NCBI RefSeq assembly: GCF_009727055.1
Contig: NC_052356.1
Span: 2,632,925 to 2,696,924 of the forward strand
Reading direction: 5' to 3'
DNA from: Benincasa hispida
Lineage: Eukaryota; Streptophyta; Magnoliopsida; Cucurbitales; Cucurbitaceae
Length of the DNA stretch: 64,000 bases
This document shows positions 47,641 through 60,103 of this stretch, one piece after another; within the stretch, counting starts at the first letter, position 1, and every line of letters starts with the position of its first letter. The notes under the pieces were generated by a model. It had not been told where the DNA came from. It saw nothing but the letters and a program-made list of their open reading frames with translations, and ran no database searches. A program made the translations under genes and the position numbers.

Positions 47641-48650
47641 CGGCTCATGTAGTGGGAGATGTCAAGCTGTTTTTGGAGAATCTCTCATCTTACTTAGAAA
47701 TATATATTATGTGCCTAAGATGAAAAGAAACTTAATCTCCATTTCCTATCTGCTAGAAAATATGTACATAATATCTTTTGAATCTAATGAAGTGTTTCTT
47801 TTTTCAAGAGGTGTTCATATTTGTTCTGCAAGACTCGAAATAATTTGTACATATTTAAACAAACTAAAGCAAAGGCCATTCTAAATATAAAGATGTTTAA
47901 AACGGCTGAGACTCAAAATAAAAGATGGAAAATTTCTCCTAACGCCTATCTTTGGCACCTCAGACATGGTCATATTAATCTCAACAGGATTGAGAGATTG
48001 GTTAAAAACAGTCATCTAAGTCAGTTAGAAGATAGTTCTTTACCTCCATGTGAATCATGTCTTGAGGGAAAATGACAAAAAGATCTTTTTCTAAAAATGG
48101 TCTTTGTGCCAAAGAGCCTCCTGGACTTATACATTTAAACCTATGTGATCCGATGAGTGTAAAAGCATGAGAAGGCTATCAGTATTTTGTTAGTTTTGTT
48201 GATGATTACTCGAGATATGGCTACATTTACTTAATAAGTCACAGGTCTGAAACTCTTGAAAAGTTCAAAGAATTTAAGACCGAGACAGAAAATTTTTTAA
48301 GTAAAAGAATTAAAACACTTCGATCTGATCGAGGTGGTGAGTATATGCATTTACAATTCCAAAACTATATAGTAGATCATGGAATTCAATCCTAACTCCC
48401 AGCACCTGGAACACCACAACAAAACGGTGTTGCAGAAAGGAGAAATTGAATCTTATTAGACATGGTCCGATCAATGATGTGTTATGCTCAATTACTTCAA
48501 TCCTTTTGGGGATATGCAGTATAGACTGCAATATATATTCTAAACGTTTTTCCTTCAAAAAGTTTTTCAGAAACGCCGCATGAATTATGGAAAGGACAAA
48601 AAACTAGTTTACGTCATTTCCGTATTTGGGCTTGTCCAGCGCACGTGTTG
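47641..48650 (+). pseudogene. Copia G integrase (broken)
   Basis: 47821-48075 has an intact HHCC domain (HLRHGHINLNRI..CESCLEGK). Downstream, LIHLNLCDPM has Asn where the first catalytic Asp belongs. RSDRGGEYM keeps the second Asp and VAERRN keeps the Glu. Stops and shifts follow, including one after QNGVAERRN. Confidence 0.8.
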
Positions 48651-50150
48651 GTACAAAATTCTAAAAAAATAGAAACATGTTTGAAGTTATGCCTTTTTTA
48701 GGATACCCTAAAGAAACAAAAGGTGGAATATTCTATGATCCCCAAAAAGACAAAGTGTTTGTATCGAAAAATGCTACATTTTTGGAAGAAGATCATGTTA
48801 AAAATCATCAACCTCACAGTAAACTAATATTAGAAGAAATGACCAAAGATGCTACAAAAAAATCAACAAGAGTTGTTGAACAAGTTGATCCATCAATAAC
48901 TGTTGTTGCCCCGTCACGTCCTTTTCAAGAGTTGAGTATGCCTCGACGTAGTGCGGGGTTATTCAACATCCTAAATGTTATATGGGCTTAACAGAAATTC
49001 GAAACATCATACATGATGATGGTTTAAAGGATCCATTAACCTTTAAAAAGGCAATGGAAGATGTTGATAGGGAATAGTGGATAAAAGCCATGGACGTTGA
49101 AATGGAGTCAATGTACTTTAATTCTGTTTGGGAACTTGTAGATCAACTATATGGGGTCAAATCTATAGGTTGCAAATGGATCTACAAAAGAAAACAAGAC
49201 CAAACTAGCAAGGTACAAACCTACAAAGCCAGACTCGTGGCAAAAGGTTTTACCCAACGAGAAACGGTTGATTATGAAGAAAAATTTTCTTTTGTTGCTA
49301 TGATAAAATCTATAAGAATACTTCTATCCATTACCACATATTACGACTAAGAGATATGGCAAATGGATGTTAAGACAGCTTTTTTGAATGACCATCTTGA
49401 TGAAAGTATTTTTTATGTCTCAACAAGAAGGGTCCATCAAACAAGGACAGAAACAAAAAGCCTGTAAGCTTAAACGATCCATTTATGGGTTAAAGCAAGC
49501 TTCAAGATCCTAGAATATAAGATTTGATTCTGCGATCAAATATTATGGCTTTGAACAGAATGTTGATGAACCTTATGTTTAAAAGAAAATAGTCAACAAG
49601 ATTGTAGCATTCTTAGTACTTTATATTGATGATATATTGCTCATTGGGAATGAGACAAGCTTCCTTGTTGACGTAAAGAAATGCTTAGCAACACAGTTCC
49701 AAATGAAATATTTGGGTGACGCTTAATATGGTCTAGGGATCCAAATTTTTCGAAATCAAAAGAATAGAACCTTAGCATTATCTCAAGCATCTTATATTGA
49801 CAAGATGTTGTCAAGATATAATATGCAAAATTCCAAAAAAGTTATGTTGCCTTTTAGACATGGAATTCATTTGTCAAAGGAACAATGTTTTAGGACACCT
49901 CAAGATGTTGAGGAAATAAAAAGAATTCCATATGCATCTGCAATTGGGAGTTTGATGTATGCAATGTTATGTACACGTCCTGATATATGCTTTGCAGTTG
50001 GAATCATCAACAGGTTCCAATCTAATCTAGGACACAGTTATTGGACTGCTATAAAAAACATCCTTGAGTACCTAAGGAGAACAAGGGACTATATGCTTGT
50101 GTATGGACATAAGGATTTGATCCCTACTAGATACACTGATTATGATTTCT
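48651..50150 (+). pseudogene. Copia G reverse transcriptase (broken)
   Basis: Frames 48677-48991 and 49090-49350 carry the RT start (MYFNSVWELVDQLYGVKSIG). The catalytic box at 49622-49633 is YIDD, not YVDD. The end is in 49805-50152 (MQNSKKVMLPFRHGIHL; TRPDICFAV). Confidence 0.85.
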
Positions 50151-50596
50151 AGACTGATGTAGATTTTAGGAAATCTACTTCAGGATCAATTTTCACTCTC
50201 AATGGAAGACCTATAGTTTGGAGAAGCATTAAACAGAATTGTATCGCTGACTCCACGATGGAAGCAAAATACGTAGTTGCATGTGAAGTCGCTAAAGAAG
50301 CAGTATGGCTACACAAATTCTTGGCTGACTTGGAAGTAGTTCCAGATATGCACCTACCCATCAGGTTGTATTGTGACAATAGTAGTGTTGTTGAAATCTC
50401 GAAAGAACCAAGGAGTCACAAATGTGGAAAACATATTGAGAGAAAGTACCATCTCATCAGAGAGATAGTACACCGAGGGGACATGATCATCACGAAGATA
50501 GCCTCTAAAAACAACTTTACTGATCCATTTACGAAGGCCCTCTTGGCTAAAGTGTTCGAAGGCCACCTGGTTGGACTAGGACTACGAGCAACATAA
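50100..50596 (+). pseudogene. Copia G RNase H (broken)
   Basis: The first part has YTDYDF then a stop. The frame from 50258 reads MEAKYVVACE, where the family has EAEY, so the catalytic Glu is Lys. LYCDNSSVV is kept, ending KALLAKVFEGHL. Confidence 0.85.
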
Positions 50597-50723
50597 TCTA
50601 GGACAAGTGGGAGAATATTTATTGGGTATTTAAGATGCCCTAGTTTATTGTATTTTCTCTCTATATTTCTCAACATTGTAAACATTGTATGTGTATGTTT
50701 ACTCCCACTGAAGTATTAGTCGA

Positions 50724-50733
50724 AGTGGGAGAT
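50724..50733 (+). other. Polypurine tract of copia G
   Basis: AGTGGGAGAT directly before TGTTGGGGATG. Confidence 0.8.
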
Positions 50734-52528
50734 TGTTGGGGATGTCCTAAAACTCGCAGTTCGTAATTCATGTTAAACATTTTATAAATTATTATTGAGT
50801 AAATTATTCAATAAAGTTATTAATATTGCATTCTATTCAGAAAATCCAATAACATATCCTTGGCTATTGTATGAACACTTTAACTTTATGTGGTGACATA
50901 AGAAGAATCAAGTTATAGTATATAGCTTAAATGGTCTATAAGAATATGGATGAAATTGGGTATCTCATCCTGGTAACACTATTGGATGTGGCCCATTTTG
51001 TATAACTGATACAAATGATGTGATTCACTAATCATTCATGTAGAGACGTGTAAGTGGAGGCATCCTATGCAACGAGTTTGCATAAGACTAGACCTCGAAA
51101 TAGTCATTTTTTCTTTATAACAACCGTTTACTGTTAAAACTAACTATTTCAACATAAATGGCCTAGGGTAACTCGATCTCAATCCTGAGCTAACTATGAA
51201 CTCCTGTTTATTATGGGATTATCCTTTGATCTACAAAGGTGAGAGTAGTTCAAAAACACTACTTGATAAGCCTCTCATTTTGGGGATAAGACATAATAGA
51301 TAGCTGAGGACATAATAATGCAAGATAGAATTCACTCCTACCCAACTTAGACTAGCAGATAGGTTGTTCTCTTAAGTGTTGATGTCTAATCTTGAACAAC
51401 GGGGCCCCACCCTCTCTTGGTAGAGAGGGATATGATTTATAAAAGGTATCATAAATCAATTATTCAATAGAGGGTCAGTGGGAGCTTAAGGTGCAAGATA
51501 TATTTATAAAGGTAAAACGTTATTTTTTATCTAGCTTTAAATATGAACTACCTATGAAGGATCGACTTACTAATTATGGTCAAATGGATAGAAATATATC
51601 TACAGTGAGGAGAGTACAACTATCGAACTATAGTGGTGTGTCTTGATAGTTAATAAATAGTAATTAATTCAGATTAAAGAGTTTAACCAATTCATTACAA
51701 ATCGTTGGAGCTCATGATCTGTAGGTCCATTAAGTCCATTTATTAGATTGTAAAATTGGAATAGCAAATTGAGTATTGATTGGATAAATTTTCGAATTAG
51801 GGTTATGAATTTGAATATTTAAATTATGATTTAAATATGAAATTGAATCATATTAGTGGAATTGGTATTTTATTAATTTAATATTAAGATATTAAATTAA
51901 TAATTATAATTAAAAGGTTTAATTAAAAAATTGAAATTAGTTTATTAATTATTAATTTTGAATTAATCATATAAAACTAATTATTAAATATAACAATTTT
52001 TATTGAATTATAAAATCAATTTTGAAACTAAATATAACAATTTTTGGGAAAAATCTACTAACCGTTTCTTGGGTGGTTTGTCATCCAATTCCACCTCGAA
52101 ATTATAATCAGCTCCAAGTAGGAGCTGCCCTCCGTGCAAGTCACTCTCCCTGCATGAAAACATGTTATATAATGAGTCTTCATGCATGGATTTGGGATAG
52201 ATTTTCTGGAATTTTTACTGAAGTGCTAGAATTCTGAAAAACTCTAAAAACTCATCCAAATCCTTCTCCAATTCCGTTTGATCAGAGTGTTTCCACTACA
52301 TATCCCTTCTTGAGCATAGTGGAGAAGACCTTGGTGGTGGTCTTGTTGAAGTATCAAGCTCAATCTTGGAGTAATTCAGCAAAACTCGTGGATTAAGTCT
52401 TCAAAGGTAATATTTGCTTCAAACCTTCCATGAATATCTATGAATAGCGTGATTAAAACTCAAATTAATAGTAGGTAGAGTGCTTATTGATTTCGATTTG
52501 TTCCGCTGCATGTTATATTACTCGTTCA
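50734..52528 (+). repeat. 3' LTR of copia G
   Basis: 1,795 bases, TGTTGGGGATGTCC to CTCGTTCA. Closest in this window to the H LTR. AT-rich at 51780-52040. Frame 52022-52237 is incidental. Confidence 0.9.
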
Positions 52529-54137
52529 CATATATCTGTGGAGTTTATATATCTGTGTTTGGGGTTCAGAGTTATTTAGTCTGAGTTCATATATCTGTGT
52601 TTGGGGTACAAAGTTGAGTTTATATGTCTAGGTATCTGATACAGTTTTTTAAACTCTATTAATATGTTTTTTATGATTACCATTTTTGTTTTGAAACTTT
52701 TTTATTCAATAATTCTACCCATCTTTGTTTGAATAAAAAATGGCTTGTAATTTTTTTCTTTTAATTTTTAGAACTTTTCTTTCTTTCTTTCTTTTTTAGG
52801 CAATGAACAACAATTGACCCATTACATTTCTTGTAGAAATATGGTTGTATAAAATGAGAAACCAAAGAGAAATCAAAACTTTCTAGCCAATTTTTCTCCA
52901 TGAATTTCATTATCATCTTCTTATTTTTCTTCTTCTTCCTATTGTTGCTCTATATTTTTATTATGTCATATATTTTTTTAATTAAATATCCCCCACATCG
53001 TAACAAATAATGGATTGTCACCACATTTCTTCAACAATTTCACTTTCATTTCCTCTAAATTTGGAGGATCTACAGAGAACAAATATCTATTTTTCACTAA
53101 TTCTTGCTGGAAAATGTTCCAAGAAAAAAAAATTCATTTTATGATTTTTTTGTTATATTCTTAACACTCATTAGATATGTGAATTCATTACATGTAAATA
53201 TTGCACTTAATGTAGACAAAATAATATTTTTTGTATAATCAACAAACCTACAATATACTTTAACAGCCATGAGTGTTATAGTAGTCAGAAGTGGTTGTCG
53301 AAGTTGATTATCGAAGATAATTTTTTGCTAGAGTTTATTGTCAGAGGTGGTTGTCGGAGTCTGAAGTTGGTCACATGAAGGTGTATTAGAGGTGGTTGTC
53401 GATGTTTTTCATTGGAGGTGGTTTTCGAATCCTGGAGTTGGTCAGGCAAAAGTAGTCGTTAAAGTTGATCATCAAATATGATTTTCATTGGAGATTGTAG
53501 TCGGAGGTTAAGAGCCCTAAGTTAGTCGCATGAAAGTGGTATTAGAGTTGGTTGTCAGAGTTTATCGTCGAAGGTGGTTGTCGAAGCCATGAGTTGTTCG
53601 TCGGAGTTGCTCGCTCAAAGGTGATCATCGAAGGTGATTTTCATCGGAGTTTGTAGTCGGAGGTGGTTATCGAAGTTGGTCATCGCAGTTTTTCGTCGAA
53701 GGCAATTTGTCGTCAGGGTTGGTAGCGCGAATGTGGTCGTCAGAGTTGAGTCACCGGAGGTGGTTGTCAGAGTTAGTCGCACGAAGTTTTTCAGAGCTCA
53801 GAGTTGTTCGCCAGAGATGTCATCAAAAGTCGTTGTTGGAATCTGGATTTCATCGGAGGCGGTTGTCGGAGCCCGAAGTTGGTCGCTGGAGTTTCCATTG
53901 GAGGTGGTTGCTGGAGTTGTCATCAGAAGTGGTTGTCGAAGGTCGAAGTTAGTTCTCGAAGTGTGACAGTGGCCAATGGGTGAATCCATTGAAAACATGG
54001 GAAGAAGGGAGAGTGGGGTGAGTTGGTAAAATATACCAACTCAACTCCACCAATATTTAAAATTGGTAGGCCAAACAATGAGTTGATATATTATACCAAC
54101 TCAACTCAACTCATGTTGGTGAGTCAAACACCCCCTC
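52529..54137. mobile_element. Possible non-autonomous DNA transposon
   Basis: Right end: TGAGTCAAACACCCCCT, preceded by GAGTTGGT/ACCAACTC inverted words at 54020-54115, a pattern common at hAT-type ends. Left candidate: TGTTTGGGGTACAAAGTTGAG near 52605 (a second TGTTTGGGGTTCAGAG near 52556), partly complementary to the right end. The right side abuts interrupted gypsy integrase sequence. I could not find a matching 8-bp target duplication or a transposase. 52620-53270 is AT-rich with nothing recognisable. Confidence 0.3.
53270..53970. repeat. GTCG-rich degenerate minisatellite
   Basis: About 25 imperfect units of roughly 27-30 bases built on GGTGGTTGTCGGAGTTGGTC. The plus frames 53634-53966 and 53707-53952 are repetitive Val/Ser/Arg products of the repeat and not credible proteins. 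Confidence 0.75.
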
Positions 54138-54772
54138 ACATCAGCGTAACTTTTATGTCTACTCTGAGTTGTTTGCATCCATGCTCTTATTTTCTATATT
54201 ACTACATTCATAGTCTGCAATAACTCAGGTCCTAATAATTTCCGTTCACCAACCTCATCCTAGTAAACCGAAGACCTGTAACTTTTCTTATACAGGGCCT
54301 TAAATGACGACATACTAATGCTAGCCTGATAACAATTATATACACAAACTCTATCAAATGCAGGTAAGAGTCCCAACTCCTGAAAACTCCAACACACAAG
54401 TGCATAACATATCCTTCAACGTTTGGTTCAAACGCTTCCTTTGACCATTAATCTGTGGGTGATAAGTTGTGCTAAAATCTAACAGAGTACCCACCGCTGC
54501 CTTGAGAATATTCCATAAACTAGATGTAAAACGAGGGTCTCTGTCAGACACGATAGACACTGGTACCCCATGTAACCTCACAACCTCTTTCATGTATAAC
54601 AGTGCCCATTTATTCACTAAATAAGTAGACTTTCCCAGAATGAAATGCACTAGTTAGCGAGTCTGTCTGCTATAACCCAAATCACTGTAAAAGTTTTTGT
54701 TGTCTATTGATCCCACAATTAAATCCATAGACACATTCTCGTACTTCCATTTTGGTCTGCCCAAAGGCTACA
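54138..54772 (-). pseudogene. Ty3/gypsy (chromovirus-like) integrase fragment
   Basis: Minus strand: KWKYENVSMDLIVG (first catalytic Asp), YMKEVVRLHGVPVSIVSDRDPRFTS (second Asp in SDRDP; frame 54650-54354), then TTYHPQINGQRKRLNQTL, where the family has GQSER, so the catalytic Glu is lost. The tail, in shifted frames, gives FAYNN-like and RSSVYWDEVGE-like segments and KSYADV before it is cut at 54138. No other pol domain nearby. Confidence 0.8.
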
Positions 54773-54994
54773 ATAAACCTATAATAACTCCAAATTTCAA
54801 TACTAAACTAGGGATCATTACCAAAATTTAACCTAAACTAACTTCACTAACTCCTAACGTTTAGAATGAATTCGACAACATCCTCCAAGAAATCAGGCTT
54901 GACTGAATTAATTGAACCAACCTTATTTCCTCAATTAATGTAGTGTGTGAATTGGACTTTAAAATACCTGAAGAGATCGAAGAAGAGTTACTTA
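54773..54994. other. Short unassigned spacer
   Basis: 222 bases between the gypsy fragment and LTR H. No repeat partner in the window and no gene seen. Confidence 0.5.
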
Positions 54995-56699
54995 TGTTGG
55001 GAATGTCCTAAACTCATAGTTTGTAAATATTATTAAACATATTCTATTTATCAATAAAATTATTATTGAGTATTTTATTCAATAAATTGTTATTGATATT
55101 GCATTCTATTATAAAAATCCAATAAACAAATCCATGATTATAATATGAATGCTTTAACTTTATATGGCGACATAAAAGGTGATCAAGTTTTAGTATATAG
55201 CCAAAACTATGTATAAGTATATAGATGAGATTGAGTACCTCATCTAGTGACATTATCGGATGTGGCACACTTTGTATACTGATACTAATGATAAGATCCC
55301 AAAATCATTCATGTGGAAACATGTGAGTGGAAGCATCCTATGCAATGAGTTTGCATAAGACCGGACCTCGAAATAGTCACTTTTCTTTATAACGACCATT
55401 TACTGCTAAAACTGACTATTTCAAAAAAAAAAAAAAAAAAAAACCCAATGACCTAGGGTAACTCGAACTTAATCCTGAACTAACTATGAACTTCTATTTA
55501 TTCAGGATTATCCTTTGATGCATAGGTGAGAGTAGTCCAACATCACTACTTAATAAGCCTCCCATTTTGGGGATAAGACCGGATAGATAGCTGGGGACAT
55601 AGTTCTACAAGATGGAATTCACTCCTACCCTACTTAGGGTTAGTAAATAGGTTGTTCTCTTAAGTGCCCATTTCTCGTCTTGAACAACAGGACCCTGCCT
55701 TCTCATGATCGAGAGGGTCATAGTTTATTAGTTGGACCTGTAAACCAAATTGTTCAATAGAGGATCAGTAGAAGCTTAAGAAACAAGATGTATTTACATG
55801 GGTAAAACGATAAATTTGACCTAGCTGTAAATACGAACAACCTGTGAAAGATTGACTTATGGAATATGGTTAAAGTTGACAGAAATATATCTACAGTAAG
55901 AAGAGTGCAACTATCAAGCTATAGTGGTATGTCTTGGTAATTAACGAATATTGATTAATTCGTCTAAAGAGTTTAGCCTATTAATCTCAAATCGTTGTAG
56001 CTCATGAACTAGGTCTATAAGGTTAGTTAATTGAGCGGATTTGAAATGTTCAAATTCGGAATTAGGGTTTTGAATTTGAAGTGTTCAAATTTGGTTTAAT
56101 TAATTGTATTCTATATAATTAAAACGTTTAATTTTGTCGAAATTAAATGGAATCAGAGAGATTAATATATTTAAATGATGATTTAAATATTAATTAAACA
56201 TGAATAGAATTCATGTATTAATTAGGTGTTTGATTAATTTAATATTTGATATTAAATTATTATTTAATTAATTAATTAAACTTGTTTAATTAATTATTTA
56301 AACTAAAAATTGTTCAACTTTTGAATATCAAATTCTGATTTGAATTTTAATTACATTTATTTTTGCTGAAAATTAAATTAAATTGAAAAATAAAATTTAA
56401 AAACAAAATTATATAGTGGATTAATCCAACATTTGTTAGGCTAATCCTTTAATAAACACCTAGCCCGCTCACAAGTGCTTTTTGAAGTGGCATTTGGTTG
56501 AATGTGTTAGTGGTTGCATGAGGTGATTGTTTAAAAGACTCCTAATTTCTAAGATTTGGAGAGAAATTTGGGTTCTTTGAGAATTTTCTGAAAATTCCTG
56601 AAGCTCTCTCCCACAAACTCTCTTCTCTCGTTCACCTCATCGAGTGTTTCCACCACACAATCTGAGACAGAGGATAGTAGAGAAGATCATTGGGGTGGT
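54995..56699 (+). repeat. 5' LTR of copia H, left part
   Basis: Starts TGTTGGGAATGTCC and is homologous to the G LTR. It includes a run of 20-odd A at about 55422. It ends at the GTGGT target site of I. Confidence 0.85.
56695..56699. other. Left target-site duplication of I
   Basis: GTGGT; repeated at 62471-62475. Confidence 0.9.
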
Positions 56700-58832
56700 T
56701 GATGCGCGGAAATTGGACATCAATTTTACTCGACAACCAACTTCCCTTGGATGCATTATGCGATGCATGTTCCTAAGATATGCGTTGATAATGAAAGGTC
56801 GATGGTCATGCGCTGGAGTGAATAATGCGTTAACGAATGTATGCGATGACCTCCTGCCACAAGTTTTCTTGCGTTCACACCAAGTATAACATGAATGCGA
56901 GTTTCTCGGGTAATCCGAGGTCAAACACAGGGACTTGTAACTATATGTTTGTGGTGATTGTGCATGCGGCGGTAGAATAAAAGAATGGAGGGGATATTGT
57001 TAAGTTAATCCTACTTCTACTCCTATCTATCAGACAACGCAATGAGAATATGCATGAAAGGTAGAGATGCAACAAACCTTGACATGAAATAAATGAATCG
57101 GAAAATAGATAAAATGCGGAGATGTTTTCATTGAACCCTTAAGAGTGACCGCAAGGGAACCTTAGTCAGCTTCAGACTATGCGATCATGTTACAACCATA
57201 CACAGCAAGTCATTTTCCAATGGAAATGTGGTGCCTAGGACGCATGTGTTGAACGCAAAGTATCCATAGAACTTATTCCTAAGTCTCTACTCTTGTCTTA
57301 TGCGATGATGCAAAATGCATGAAAGCAAAGTGACCACATTCAATTGTATCCTATCTCTAGGATGCATGCGATGTGTTAATAACAAATAGTGCTCATTCCT
57401 AAGTGCTTATCTCTTGTTTTATGTGTTCTAATCTGGCTTTCCCAAGCCTAGATTCTGACCTGACCTTCCCAAGCCTAGCTCTTGTCCTTAGACTACCCTC
57501 TTGAGTATCCCTAATGGATGAATGAAGCATACATAATACAAGACAATCGCATAAACTTTGCTAACCTACGGTTGCTACTATCTCTAGTGAACAACGCATA
57601 CCTTGTTTACTGCATCCAACCACTTACCCTCTCGAGTAGTTGATCGTTGCTGACTTCACTCATAGACAAGCAATGCGTTAGCCCATAGAAAGGCATTGCA
57701 GCAGCTTCACACTAAGCAAATAAGATTACTCACATACTCGCACAATGCACACCTCTCAGTGGGTTGCTACATGCTTCATATCTCTAATCCACATGACTAA
57801 GTATGCAATACCCAAGCAATCCCACTAAGTGTTGCAATGAAAGTAAAGATGCTAAGCAAGAAGATGGAAATGAAGTTGAAGGAAACAGAGAAGTGCATTG
57901 AAAACACATTGTATTAATTTCTTAATTCCAAAATGTCATACAATACAATATAGAAAAAGAAAGGAAAAAGAAATGACCGGCTGGAAGCAAAGATTTTCTT
58001 CCAGCAGATGTGCATCAAGGCTGCCGATGGTGCCATGGATGGGTGGAGAAGCTGACTCTCTCTAGATCAAGCTCCTGTCGAAGGCTCCGATCGTCACTCG
58101 GAATGGATGAAGGAGGTGAAAAACTCTCAGCCATCTTTTCACGCAGTTGTTTGGATCGCGGGGAAAGTCCCCGGTTCACAAGGATCCTTCCATGGGTGAT
58201 TTGGAATTTTGCTCATCGACTTCTATTTATAGAGTTTGGACCGCCGACAGCATTAATTGAACTGCTCTGAGTCTGACGTTCGGCGCGTTAGTCCTTTCTG
58301 AACCTCTGCCACCAACAGCGTGGTAGGTGAAATGTTAGCATCAGCTTTAGATTTTCTCGAGGTAGATGTGTTGATGCCTTCATTCCACCAACTTTGAGTT
58401 GATCCCATTAGAATACGTTGTCGCATAGTCGCAGTCATTCAATGGTTGTATTCACTTAACACTGCAACTATACATGATGACCGCAATCGCTTGACGAGCG
58501 CAACTCCCATGCGATGGATGCATATGGCTGATTACTGCAACATCCATGCGTTGATCGATGCGTTTGCCATGCGATGGAGTGTTTCTCTGCATGCAGTCGT
58601 CTATGCGATGGTCTGGTTTCCACGTTTGCATTCATTTCCTGCATTGGCTACAAAAATAGAACATTGAATGTATAATTAACACAAAGTAATGGGTTAGCTG
58701 AGATTCGATATGTTTCTCAATGCAAACTCTTTTCCTCATGAATTCCTAGCATGATTGATGCATATTCTGCCTAACAACCTTCATAATTCTAAGTAAAAAA
58801 CCTAAGATGACATGCATATCTGCATATCATCA
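56700..58832 (-). repeat. 3' LTR of I (left)
   Basis: 2,133 bases. It keeps the TATA box. It contains many GCATGCGATG/ATGCGTT words and the hypersimilar block 57000-58700 shared with the right copy. Frames such as 58010-58270 and 58446-58667 recur in both copies because of the duplication. Confidence 0.9.
58223..58232 (-). promoter_or_regulatory. TATA box in I 3' LTR
   Basis: The minus strand reads CTATAAATAG, identical to the E LTRs. The 5' LTR of I lacks it. Confidence 0.6.
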
Positions 58833-58846
58833 CACCCTCAAACTTA
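58833..58846 (-). other. Polypurine tract of I
   Basis: The minus strand reads TAAGTTTGAGGGTG before TGATGATATGC. A second related tract (TAAGTTTGGGGGTG) is at 59490-59503, as in E. Confidence 0.7.
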
Positions 58847-59164
58847 AAATCATGCTTGTCCTCAAGCATGCGTTATACTCAAGAAATTCTAACTCATCTT
58901 CATGCTTTCTTTTGCGATGACCAGCTTCTCAGAATATAATTCACACACATCTTTGACCATCACAGCAATGCTCTCCTCCATTTTGGCCGCTTCTTCAAAA
59001 AGATCTTTTCTACGTTTAATCTGGCAAGCCTTTGCTCAAAAAAAAAATTTATTCATTCACCGCAATTTTTTGTTTAGCTTCTGAGATTGCGTTCATTAAA
59101 AAAAAAAGGTACTTCAAAACTTTGTGATGACTTATTCAAATGCGGCGTTGAACCTGGTTACGCA

Positions 59165-59211
59165 ATTCATTTTGGCTTACCCCCACGTGTGTCATGTGGG
59201 CATCCAATTCA
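59165..59211 (+). repeat. Conserved hairpin-like motif, I copy f
   Basis: GCTTAC (59175-59180), loop CCCCACGTGTGTCAT, GTGGGC (59196-59201). All six positions can pair with two G-U pairs. The loop holds a CACGTG G-box core. Confidence 0.55.
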
Positions 59212-59289
59212 ACTCAACTCTTGTCTCGTTTATTTCAGCTTACGCCGGACAAAGAAGTTGCGATAATACGCTGATCCTGGCGACTTTCC

Positions 59290-59338
59290 TTCGTTTTGGC
59301 TTGCCCCCACGTGTGTCATCCGGACATCCAACTACGAG
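59290..59338 (+). repeat. Conserved hairpin-like motif, I copy g
   Basis: GCTTGC, loop CCCCACGTGTGTCAT, CCGGAC, then ATCCAACTACGAGCAAG. Stem weak (four of six); flanks and loop strongly conserved. Confidence 0.5.
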
Positions 59339-60103
59339 CAAGTGCCTTTCACAACTTAACTCTTATCAACATGGGTTTCTCCATTGCATTGACAGTGGAG
59401 TTATTATTCCCAAAATCACACTTCAATTTTTTTTTTTTTTTTTTTCAAATGATCGCAATATAATGAATGCAATTCTCCGAGACCGCTGCCACCCCCAAAC
59501 TTAGAGGTTGGCAGCGTTCTCACTGCAAAGCTAAAAAAAATTACAAGAATGCAATAATAAATGTTTGAAAAAAGGTTTGCGCAAAATAAAACTTAAAACT
59601 TTCAAAATTTGAAGAAGCTAATAAAAGTAAAGAATTCCTTGCGTTGATTAGTTAGAAAATGTGGTGAATTATATGTACCATCATAGAAACATCGTAAAAC
59701 AACGCAATCGATAAAGAAAGGATTTCAAAAGGATAAGGCATACAAGATAACAAGAAAAGACCTTAGGCGGAACAACGCATGCACTCATACGTTGGAATCC
59801 ACGCGATTGAAGCCTTGCGTTGAAGGGTGAAAGGAATTCTTCCGTTGAACCACGAACCGAGGAGACTTATTTTTGCACCTATAAGAGCAAACGTACCCAA
59901 AACCAAGGAAGCAGCCATATATCCAAAATAACAATAAAATAAAAATAACATATACTAAGGAAGCAAAGTAAAGATAGAGTAGAAGATGTCCCTGGAAAAA
60001 TAAGAGTGTTGTCACCGCAAGGAGTCTTCCGCGCAGGAGATGGGTCTCAACTGCCTGGGTCAAGTTGCCTTCACCATTGGAGCTTACGACAAGTGTTGGG
60101 CGC

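Larger units (their letters stand above)
44027..52528 (+). mobile_element. Ty1/copia retrotransposon G
   Basis: 5' LTR remnant (44027-44265), primer site, leader, broken gag-pol (46833-50596), polypurine tract and complete 3' LTR (50734-52528). The first ~1,550 bases of the 5' LTR are missing, replaced by F. Confidence 0.9.

Noticed and set aside
53634..53966. 110-codon Val/Ser/Arg-rich plus frame
   Set aside because: The composition is a by-product of the GTCG minisatellite; an overlapping second frame is equally open.
8625..54650. The coding remnants as candidates for an unknown defence or metabolic system
   Set aside because: All recognisable motifs are gag, protease, integrase, RT or RNase H of copia and gypsy elements.
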